A DNA stretch of 64,000 bases, from positions 44,507,452 to 44,571,451 of the forward strand of contig JAPTYO010000002.1 in the NCBI GenBank assembly GCA_036873135.1, written 5' to 3'. This DNA comes from Clarkia xantiana subsp. parviflora (taxonomy: Eukaryota; Streptophyta; Magnoliopsida; Myrtales; Onagraceae). This document shows, piece by piece, positions 55,916 to 64,000 of this stretch. The notes beneath the pieces were generated by a model. That model had not been told where the DNA came from and made no database searches. It saw only the letters and a program-made list of their open reading frames with translations. A program made the position numbers and the translations under genes. How positions within the stretch are numbered: the first letter of the stretch is position 1; each line of letters begins with the position of its first letter.

Positions 55916-57807
55916 CCTCTTTTGTGAGTGATGGTGCCTCTCTTCTTTCCCTTGTGCCCTGAAAAGTATTTGATTCATTTAGTGCTATTGTCATTTATTA
56001 CATAAAGAAAAGTATAAGTGGAGTATGTAGATCTCCTTTTGGTAATAATAAATTATATAAATGGAAGTGGATATTCCCGTTTTCCCTTCGGGTGTAGAAC
56101 TTCTTCGAATGTTCTCCACTGAAAGTATTAGTTGGATATTCACTTTTCCCTTTGGGTGTAGAACTTCTTCGAATGTTCTCCAGTGAAATTGTTAATTAGT
56201 TGATATCTGCCCTTCTGCATCTTGCAGTCGGTATAAGTTGTGGATGTCTCCCTATGAGGGCGGTCACTGTTACCTCCAACACAAGACCGAGTCCTTGTAA
56301 TGGGTTTATGTTGTATCCTTCCTTTGTGATTTCCATTGGAAGGAGTCATGCCACATATTCGCGTGGCCTTCTATTTCTAGGTGGTCTATCAAGCACTAGA
56401 TCACGTGGTGCCCCCCTAGTTGCTTGGTAGTTGCACCGTTTGTTCTTGTTTAGCTTGTTAAGGCTTATCTTCCTGTTTCTCGGTTGGGTGCCGAGCACTT
56501 GTTCATTTGGTGCCCCCCAAGTTGCTCGGTCTCCTTACTCTTTTTTTCTCTTTGAGCATGCCTTTCTTATATGAATCTTCCAGAATTGGCGAGGGGGTGG
56601 GGGGAGGATTCAATTTTGATCTTCGTTACTGTTTCTTTCATTGACTCTTTGTAGGTGTTGGTTTCTCTGTGGTGCCCCCAACCCCGTGTTGCTTGCACCC
56701 TTGGGTGTAGAATGTTGGTTTTGCAAATCCAATATCCTTTTAAGGTTGGAGTTTTTGATGATCCTTGCGATGAGCATAGGTTTGGTGCTGCCCCCTCATT
56801 TAGTGCTATCCCTTCTTGGATGTAGAAGTGACTTTTTGCTCAAAAATGAGTATTGTGCTGGGTAGGAGTAGAGGGATGTGTTTGTCTAGCAGGCCGGGTT
56901 GAAGTGGTATTCCCTGCTTTTGCAGTGTGTTGTCCCGTCCCTTGGGTGGATTGGTCGTCTGGTGGGTGTAACTGCTGTACATAGGTATATTGCAGGATGG
57001 GATTCTATATGATAGCATTCTATATGGTTTCCATGGAAAGGCATATTGTATTAGAACCCCTTGGATGGCATTCTCTCAAAGTAGGCGCGTCAGGCCCTGC
57101 TGGTTGTAGTGGTCCTCCTTGTAAGGTTATCCTTTTGCTCATAGTGGGGGGATGGGTATGCATGCACCCTCCCTCTTATCATTGGCGATGCTCGCCCCCC
57201 CCCCAGTGTATGTGGTTGCTCTTACTAATGCCATAATCTTCTGGGGATGGAGTTATTGCTCATCTCTCCCTCCTTAGTGTTGTCATATCCTTCACAAAGT
57301 GGCTGTTGTTCGGTGGTCACTTCCAGTTGCCTCTTATGGAAGTGCTCTGGAAGAGCTACTCTAGATGCATTCATGAAGGGATGTGAGGATTGTGCTCATC
57401 CTTATGAAGAGGTTATTGTTGTGTTCCTTCCTCATCTTGCCCCCTATTGGTATACTCTGGAAGAGCTGCCATGGGTGTATTTTTGTTGTAGCCACTTCTT
57501 TGGCCTTCTGGCCTGTTCTTGGGTATTTGATTATTGCCCCCACCAGGGCTTTTCTTTCATTAGTGGTGAGGAAGGTAGTTGTTGATTGACTACCGATCGT
57601 GGTGTGTTGGAGCTTGATGGAGTGTTATCCAAGGAGTGTTGTTCTCCATTGGACTACGGTTGCTTAGCATCCTTTGATTGTTGCCCCCGGATGCTAGGCT
57701 CCTGGAGACCCATAGTTGGTACTTGGCTACTACTACCTTTTGTTTATTGCCATCGAGCATAGGTAGTGTGCTACGTTCTTGTTTCTCGAATCCGCAAATG
57801 ACGCCAG
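55916..57807 (-). other. 5' interior of element D without recognisable gag
   Basis: Here a gag-PR-gag' gene would be expected on the minus strand, but I see none. Duplicated words (AGAACTTCTTCGAATGTTCT at 56098 and 56160; GTGCCCCCC near 56409 and 56509) suggest small repeats. The primer-binding site (minus, 57785-57806) is preserved. Confidence 0.55.
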
Positions 57808-58575
57808 TGTTTGCATACGAGTTTCCTCTGTGGGCTTCTTCTTCCCAGACTTCACCTTCGTGGGCTTCTTCTTCTCGGACCTCTACTCTGTGGGCTTCTT
57901 TCTTCTGGGATGCTCACTTCCTCTCCTTGGATACATGCAAATGGGCACCGGGGGTGGGGGGGGGGGTCCCGGTAAGCCCACTCCGAAGCTTAAGTGAGTA
58001 TGAGCTTTAGAAAGAGGTTGTGAGCTTAGAGAGAGAGAGTGAGAGATTATCTTCAAATGAGGAGAGAAGGTCTCTATTTATAGAGTTCCTACTGAACCAC
58101 CCCGGTTCCAGTGTTTTCCTTGTCCGGTTATGGCAGTTTCGTCATATAAGTAGGCATTGGCCGTAAATAAGGTGCATTTGACCACGGTTCGACCGTAGGT
58201 AGGTTTAATATGGTTAAGTGTTGATATGTGGCCTCCAAGGGTGAGCCCCGGGCGAAATATCGTCCGGGGGTAGGGGTCCGGGCGAGGGGGACTCGTCCCG
58301 ACGAAGGGGGGATACCCGGACGGGTATCACCAAGGTCCCGCTTGGGTAACCTGAGCGGGATGGCCTCGCTCGAGTAACCCGAGCGCGATGGCCTCGCTCG
58401 GGTAACCCGAGCGGGATGGCCTCGCTCGGGTTACCCGAGCGGGATGGCCTCACTCAGGTTACCCGAGCGAGGTTACCTTGCTCGGGTCCCCCCCTCCCCC
58501 CGAGGGATTTTTTCCCTCGGGGCCTTCTAGGTGGGCTTCGTCACCCGTATCATTCTTGGGCCTAAGTATTGGTCC
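57808..58575 (-). repeat. 5' LTR of element D, truncated
   Basis: Aligns with 1666-2448 up to about 58572. The outer about 100 bp are missing. TATAAATA (minus) at 58075-58082. A five-fold GGTTACCCGAGCGGGATGGC-type repeat lies at about 58335-58475. Confidence 0.88.
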
Positions 58576-58623
58576 TCCTGTGAGCATCAAGATCGCGAGG
58601 ATTCTCCCGAGGCATCCGATTGA
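58573..58623 (+). pseudogene. Last codons of H antisense gene
   Basis: Reads ...EHQDREDSPEASD and TGA at 58621-58623, matching the end of the C gene (GEGDSPEGSD, stop). Directly fused to the truncated D LTR, so the coiled-coil part between about 1665 and here was deleted. Confidence 0.8.
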
Positions 58624-59054
58624 TCCTTCAGCTCCTTTGTCGTTTGTATATATTTCATTGCTTTGCTCTCAGTGTTGGGTCGAGTTTGCTTTCATAACTT
58701 CATACTTGGGTGTTTGTGGTTTACTACTAGACGTATGTGTTGTAGCCTTTCTAAATCGTATCGTACCTGCATTGACTGCTTAGTATGGTTATCTTTATGA
58801 CTAGTTATGTTTTGGTACCTTTGTTCTCATGGTTGTTTTTCCATGTTGTACGTGCTTGGAGGATTGCATCCTTTTTTTGCTTAAGTGTTGTAGTAAGACA
58901 TGCTTGTCCATGGTAGTATCCTTGATCATCTCATTACAAGTTCAATCCTTGTACATAATCTCCCTGTTGGAGTATCCTTCCTTTATCCTCCATTTTCGTC
59001 ATACTTGTATTGTCAACATAGTCATACTTGCGTCTATCATATAACCTTACTTGT
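58624..59054. other. 3' flank of H antisense gene
   Basis: T-rich sequence corresponding in position to 26736-27176 of C. No gene seen. Confidence 0.5.
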
Positions 59055-59390
59055 ATAAGAAGAGGTTTTCTCAAGATACGTTCTTTGGGACGTTGTAAAC
59101 TTTTTCCTAGGATTCGCTCCTAGGGGCGTCTAGTGTGTGCGCAGGATATGCTCTTGGGGGCATTTAAAAAATTTCGCAAGATACGCTCTTGGATGCATTG
59201 AAAGTGGTCGCAAGATACACTCTTGGGGGCGTCGAAAGTGATCACAAGATACGCTCTTGGAGGCGTCGAATGTGATAGCAAGATACGCTCTTGGGGGCGT
59301 CGAAAGTGATCGCAAGATAAGCTCTTGGGGGCGTCGAAAGTGATCGCAAGATACGCTCTTGGGGGCGTCGAAAGTGATATACACTTAGTT
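59055..59390. repeat. Tandem repeats of element H
   Basis: About nine units of 35-40 bp with CAAGATACGCTCTTGGGGGC, related to the C/A arrays. Confidence 0.88.
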
Positions 59391-59673
59391 TTCATATCTG
59401 AGTAAGGCTTGTTTAGTGAGGATGTCATATGATCTTGTAAGTATTGGAACGAACATTCATTTCATTGGACGCATGCATGCATTATTTACAAAAGTGCATA
59501 ATATTGGAGTCCAAGACATCCTTTTAGGGGAAACGATGCATAATAGAAAAGTTGGAAAAACTAAATGAGTTTTTTTCCACTTGAGGATTATTTTGAAGAA
59601 ACTAAGAGAGATAGATATGCTTTAGACAAAATATAAATCCAAGGATATGGCTGTCTTTGTCAGGGGTGTCGTC
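59391..59673. other. Spacer in element H
   Basis: Same relative position as 28066-28329 in C; no gene. Confidence 0.45.
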
Positions 59674-60258
59674 TTAATGGCGCTGAGCTGTTTCAAGAGC
59701 TGTGTAGCTCTCGAGTTCTCCCTTGTGAATCATTTCTTCTATCTCAATTTTTAGTACCATACAGTCGTTCGTGTTGTGCCCCCAAGTTTCATGGTATTCA
59801 CACCATTCCTTGGCATCTTTGCCAACAAAAGCTCTTCTTTCTCTTTTGTACTGTGGAAACTCCTTGATCAACACTTCCTTATATTACTCTTTGACCTCGA
59901 CATTGAGAGTTGTGAAGTTAAAGTTCACCCCTCCTCCTACTGTCTTTTCCTCTTCTTCTTTGAACTCATCATCTTTTTCTTCAATTGTTTCTCCACAATG
60001 TCTCCTTTCCTTGGCGATTGCACTCATCGGCTTTTCCTTGAGGTCACTCATTGTGTTTGTTGTTACTACTCCGTGTGATTCCCGGAAGCTTCTATAGAGG
60101 TTGGATTCAGATTTCTGAAAAAGGATTTTATCGCCTCCCTCTTTGTTGCTTCGACTGTGGCCCTGTACCTTACGAATCTTTTAAAGTAATTCAATATAGG
60201 TTCTCCCGGCATCTGTCGGGCGTCGTCGATTTTCCTGAATCCCCACTCAATAGGTTGT
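59674..60258 (-). pseudogene. Second gag-like region (gag') of element H
   Basis: Minus strand from 60258: RKIDDARQMPGEPILNYFKRF, then EAIKSFFRNLNP, aligning with C residues 908-950. After a TAG and a glutamate-rich linker with a frameshift or stop near 59885 comes the finger C-X2-H-X4-H-X4-C (WCEYHETWGHNTNDC), ending at TAA/TGA 59674. The upstream gag and protease are cut off at 60258 by Copia sequence. Confirms that the gag' module is shared by a third, diverged family. Confidence 0.83.
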
Positions 60259-60894
60259 CTTGTTCTTATTCATTCTTCATTTTTCGGCTGCTGGGTATGC
60301 TTATAACCCTTACAACCCTAATATCACTTGTTTTCCATGCAAACCTTCTTAAAGTTCGTCTACTCAGATGCAGGGTTGTTAAAAGGAAATATAACTTTGC
60401 TCCTCTTGAGCAAAGCCAGCAGTTGATTTCAAAGAGCTTTGACAAGTTTTTCAATTTCAATGAAAATGACAAGTTATTGGACAATGGAGAACAATACAAA
60501 CGTTTGGTGGGAAGACTATATCTGATAATGACAAGGCCTAATGTAGCCTTTTCAGTTCAACACCTCAATCAATTTTTCAATGATCCTAAATAGTCTCATC
60601 TCAATGTTGTTTTAAGGGTCATTCGATACTTGAAAGAAAGTCTAGGTTTGGGGTTGTTCTTTCCATCTCAAACCTCATTAAGTCCAATGATGGCATACTG
60701 TGATAGTGATTGGGGAAGATGTCTTATGACTAGAATATCAATCACTGGTTATTGCGTGCAACTTGGATCATCTACCATTAGTTGGAAATCAAAGAAGTAG
60801 CGAACCATATAATGTTCAAATGTAGAAGCAGAATACAAGAGTATGAGGATGACAGTTGCTGAGATTATATGGCTCAGAGGATTACTACAGGAAT
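60259..60894 (+). pseudogene. Copia RT-RNase H fragment
   Basis: Encodes the end of RT (YKRLVGRLYLIMTRPNVAFS, HLNQFF) and RNase H (YCDSDWGRC, YCVQLGSS, EAEYKSMRM). It has TAG after NDPK near 60591 and more stops at about 60799. Not part of G; LTRs not found. It abuts H on the left and a CACTA-like end on the right. Confidence 0.85.
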
Positions 60895-61120
60895 CACTAC
60901 TAGAATGCATATTTTTAGTGATAAACGTTTTGAGATAACATCATATTTACTCACAAAAAGCTGATGAAATAATGGCCAAATATTAACTTAGTCACTAATT
61001 ACTTCACGAGTAGATGGAGTAAGTGATGAGCTAAGATTTAGTCACTTATTATATATAGTATGTGACTAGTTAATCTTTTCACAAAGATTTAGTAGTATAT
61101 ACATATAAAATGTTAATGTC
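60895..61120. mobile_element. Probable terminal region of a CACTA (En/Spm) transposon
   Basis: CACTACTAGAA at 60895 cuts the RNase H codons, and sub-terminal words TTAGTCACT / TAGTGA recur (60917, 60987, 61036). CACTA elements have such ends. The opposite terminus was not found with confidence. Confidence 0.5.
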
Positions 61121-61723
61121 AAAATCAATGTTAAACAAATTCTTAAAAATAGTCAAAATTGTAATAAATTTACCAATTACTGTAACAATTTTAGTTTTTA
61201 TTTGTTTATTAATTATAAAATATTTCACTAATTATATTAAATTGGCATAAATAATTCTGATAAATTTTATTTTATTTTATAAAATCCCAATTTGTTAATA
61301 ATAATTAGTAACAACAAAACATTCAACGTATATTTTATTTTTTCTATCATTTATCTCATTAATATATAATATTATCAATGAAATATTATGTGATAATAAT
61401 AGATACGGTAAATAATATTTTATTATTCTTTTTCTTCTTCTTCTACTGTCGAAATTTTTAATAAATAACGAAATTTTTAATAAATAACGTACAACATAAT
61501 TTTTAAGTTCGAGTCGTTTATTATATGTTTGGTTTATCTATAATTAGATAAAAAAAATTATAATTTCGTTCCTTTTTTTTTTTTTGTAAATTATTCCATT
61601 CATTAACGATACTTTTTTTGCCGAAAAAATTTACGATATTTTTTTATAACTTGATAATAAAAAATCGTACAACAAGAATATAAAATTATTTTAAAAGAAA
61701 AAAAAAATTCTTCAAGCAATATA

Positions 61724-61760
<37 letters not shown>

Positions 61761-62221
61761 TAGAAAACCAATATACTCCACTTAATACACTTAGAAACCA
61801 CTGTAACCTTCCTTCATTGACTATTTTTTCTTCCTCTAGATTTTTTTTTTTAAAGAACTACTTTTTTTTGTTTTTACCGTAACTGCTAATAAGTAACCAC
61901 ATCTACCCTATCTCCAACCACTTCCTAAAAGTTCTCCACTATAATCTATACGAGAACTACTATTTCCATAACACTTTTTTTTTTTATTTCCGAATCATTT
62001 TCATGGCAAACAGAATTCTCCAGATGATTTTATAGTCCTCTACTCAGGGAGTCAGCGTTTTGAATCTCGATATCGAATTACAAGCCTTCAACCCAGATGA
62101 TCACATCATTGTCACAGGTGTATTATGTTTTTCGTACTATTCAATCATTTACTAATCAAATTGAACAATTAACCTATCGACTTCCTTTTCTTGCTAGGGG
62201 TGTCAAGCACTTGAATGGTAG
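61121..62221. other. AT-rich sequence without genes
   Basis: Homopolymer runs (33 T at 61727-61759), no supported gene. May be the interior of the CACTA-like element or older intergenic DNA. GGTAG (62217-62221) is the candidate left TSD of element I. Confidence 0.5.
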
Positions 62222-62919
62222 TGTTGGATCACGGTGGAACTCCGGCACGGATCTTGACGGCAATCCTAGCTCCTTCGCTCCACGCAATCCTGCAAGAGGG
62301 GATAGACCGGGCGGTGACCCAGAATCCCTCTCCGATGCTTAAATGAGTACTTCGTCTGACTGGCAAGCAACAGATATCAAGAGTATTCAATTTCAACGTA
62401 ACGTGATCTGAGGTGACCTCCTGCCCTTTTATAGGCAAAGAGGTGTCTCAGGTACCTGGCGAACCGTTAGGGGTGGTTAACCCGTATCCCGCTTATCTCG
62501 TACACGATCTCGCGTATCTTAGCCATGCCCCACGTATCTCGGCCACGATCCGTGTATCTTAACCACGTTCCGTATATCTCGGCCACGCCCCGCATATCTT
62601 GGCTTTATCCTCTGGTAACGAGTCCCGACTCCCGTCGAGGACTCCAGAGTTATCTCGTTGTGTCACCGCTCGGGGCCCCTCGTCCTCGTGACAGGGCCAA
62701 TCTTTCTCAGGGATTCATCATCGGGGCCTACTTAAAGGCTTCTCATCGGGAGCTTTTAGCTCCACTATCGGGACCGACTCTGTCGGGACCCTGCTTCATC
62801 GGGACTCCCTTCATCGGGACCCTTCTCCTAGGTCATCGTGACCTTTACTCTGGGCCTGGTGGGCCTGTTTGCCGTTTCCTCGCCGTTAAAGGGCCTGACG
62901 GCTATAATCGGACCCATCA
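62222..62919 (-). repeat. 3' LTR of element I
   Basis: 698 bp. On the minus strand TGATGGGTCCGATTAT... to ...GTGATCCAACA. TATAAAAG (minus) at 62426-62433. Includes CGTATCTCGGCCACG-like and CATCGGGAC repeats. Confidence 0.78.
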
Positions 62920-63305
62920 TTTGCCCCCAAGACATGAGGGACTTTTAGTTCGTCGTGTCTTCCAACTCCCGATTTTTCCAATACTATAGTCGGGGATCTA
63001 CTCCTTGGTTCAGTTACTTAAAGTTATCGGTCTTCTCCTCTACGTTTCCTCAGGGTTTTATGGATAACTGCTATATCCCAAGGGTCTCTTCGGTTTTCTA
63101 GTACATTAGATGCAGCAGATGATGGAGTGACGTCATCAGTGCCCGTGCCTGACTCTCTGTGTCTGCTTTCTCTGAAAAGTGCTTTTCAGGATATTTCATC
63201 ATTGCGTCTGCTACAGTTCCGCACGTTTCATCTCAACGGTCCGGATCAGAACGTTTTCATTTCGATGGTTCAGATTAAACCTTCCCTTCAACTGTCCTCT
63301 TTGCC

Positions 63306-63313
63306 TATAAAAT
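63306..63313 (+). promoter_or_regulatory. TATA box of the antisense gene in element I
   Basis: TATAAAAT, 99 bp upstream of the ATG at 63412; opposite in direction to the LTR's own TATA. Confidence 0.55.
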
Positions 63314-63411
63314 CCTAACCATGGGCATAGTTTCACTTTACCATTTATAAGTTTTCGAAAGGTTTCTGCGACTCTTGAGTCTTTAGCGTTTCTTCGGCCA
63401 TCTTTCCGGCA

Positions 63412-63852
63412 ATGTCAGGTTCATTCTTCCAACCTCCTATTATCATGTCTGGTAAGGATTTCTTCTCTATTGTTCGTCTTCATCTTGGCTTAGTTTGATT
63501 GTTATTTCCCCGAGAAACCTAACGTGCCCTTCAATGGCTGCTTTCAGATAGGGGGTCTGGTTTCGAGGGAAGGAAGCCTTTCAACTTCGACCATGCTCTG
63601 AATGAAATTTCCAGCACTGCTTATGATGCAGCTCTCCGGGAAGGATGTATCATTTCCACCAAAGAAGCCGATGCTCGAGGCCGGAAATGCATACCACAAG
63701 TTCAGAGTGAAGAGGAGCTACTTCTTCATCGGAAACTCCTCGATCCCATGACCCCGATAGCCAATCCTTCAACGGCTGATCCTGTGGGGCCTTCTGCCAC
63801 TAACTCCGTGGACCCAGCTGCTGCCAACGCTGCCGACCAGGACCAAGTTTGA
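63412..63852 (+). CDS. Small two-exon antisense gene of element I (114 aa)
   Basis: Exon 1 is 63412-63451 (MSGSFFQPPIIMS), intron GTAAGG...TTTCAG 63452-63547, exon 2 is 63548-63852 ending TGA 63850-63852. The phases agree and give 114 residues. The product has an N-terminal aromatic stretch, a helical middle (FDHALNEISSTAYDAALREG), basic residues and an Ala/Pro/Ser/Asp-rich tail. No known family is recognised, and no Transposase_28 core is visible. Position and orientation (just inside the 3' LTR, opposite to the element) match the antisense genes of C, E and H. A larger gene with more exons to the right is possible, but the stop is followed by T-rich sequence. Confidence 0.6.
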
Positions 63853-64000
63853 ATGTTTACTTTTTAGAGTCCTTGTATCCTCTTCTCTTTTGCCCTCGTT
63901 GGGCCCTCGAGCCCTTATCAATATCAGACTTCTTTAGATCCGGTCGTTGTACTTCTCCGAGTGACTTTACTATACGTGCTTAGGTCGAAACCTCGACACT

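Larger units (their letters stand above)
1666..58575 (-). mobile_element. Element D: Tat-type non-autonomous LTR retrotransposon (with nested insertions)
   Basis: D lies on the minus strand: 5' LTR at 57808-58575, primer-binding site at 57785-57806, a region without recognisable gag, 149-bp tandem repeats (split by E), an antisense Transposase_28 gene on the plus strand (split by B), and 3' LTR at 1666-2448. Its own sequence is only about 9 kb; the rest is B and E with their guests. It is the same family as E by LTR, repeats and antisense gene. The left TSD candidate is AGTAC (1661-1665). No partner exists because the right LTR is truncated by a deletion that also removed part of H. Confidence 0.85.
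62222..64000 (-). mobile_element. Element I: LTR retrotransposon, 3' end only
   Basis: 3' LTR at 62222-62919, minus-strand polypurine tract GGGGGCAAA (62920-62928), and an antisense spliced gene inside. The body runs off the right edge. Layout is like C, D, E and H. Confidence 0.8.

Noticed and set aside
62040..62200. Possible host gene exon (LDIELQAFNPDDHIIVTG)
   Set aside because: Only one short frame, no neighbouring exons or family recognised; not enough to call.
62211..62223. TAGTG as the opposite CACTA terminus
   Set aside because: The bases inward do not complement the CACTACTAGAATGC end, and the last two belong to the LTR of element I.

Overview
This window looks like nuclear DNA of a flowering plant, most likely repeat-rich heterochromatin. 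It is almost entirely LTR retrotransposons stacked inside one another. The lineage is read from Ty3/gypsy elements of the Tat type (dual RNase H, C-X2-H-X4-H-X4-C gag finger), a chromovirus-like gypsy element, a Copia element, and several spliced genes with the plant-restricted 'putative gypsy type transposon' domain (Pfam Transposase_28). I cannot name the species. I see no convincing host gene, rRNA, tRNA gene or CRISPR.

The layout can be peeled like an onion, because most insertions keep target-site duplications (TSDs). Outermost is H (minus strand, left end outside the window; remnants at 1-1665 and 58573-60258). H is split by D (minus, 1666-58575). D holds B (plus, 4129-32789, TSD CACCG) and E (plus, 36164-55046, TSD TAAGG). 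B, a Tat element with full pol, holds A (plus, 5759-15929, TSD GAGAC) inside its protease codons and C (minus, 21771-32591, TSD ATATC) inside its 3' LTR. E holds F (minus, chromovirus-like deletion derivative, 36718-39862) in its 5' LTR and G (Copia, plus, 47520-53153, TSD GGAAC) upstream of its antisense gene. Right of H lie a Copia RNase H scrap (60259-60894), a probable CACTA transposon end (60895), AT-rich sequence, and the 3' LTR of a further minus-strand element I (62222 to beyond the end).

The most interesting content is the element type shared by C, E, H and, in remnants, A and D. Where readable, the sense strand encodes gag, protease and then a second gag-like region with its own zinc finger, where reverse transcriptase would be expected. 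No RT, RNase H or integrase is present. A tandem-repeat block follows, then an antisense multi-exon gene with a Transposase_28 domain and a coiled-coil tail. In C the 1089-aa gag-PR-gag' frame is open, and the antisense gene can be spliced in silico into an uninterrupted 652-codon frame. These elements must borrow polymerase and integrase. B-like Tat elements, with a similar primer-binding site, are plausible donors (inference).

LTR divergence agrees with the nesting order: A's LTRs differ by one base of a C run, C's by about five positions, G's by three in 186, and B's by roughly 5% in the stretch I compared. D's two LTRs are clearly diverged. All coordinates and alignments were made by eye.
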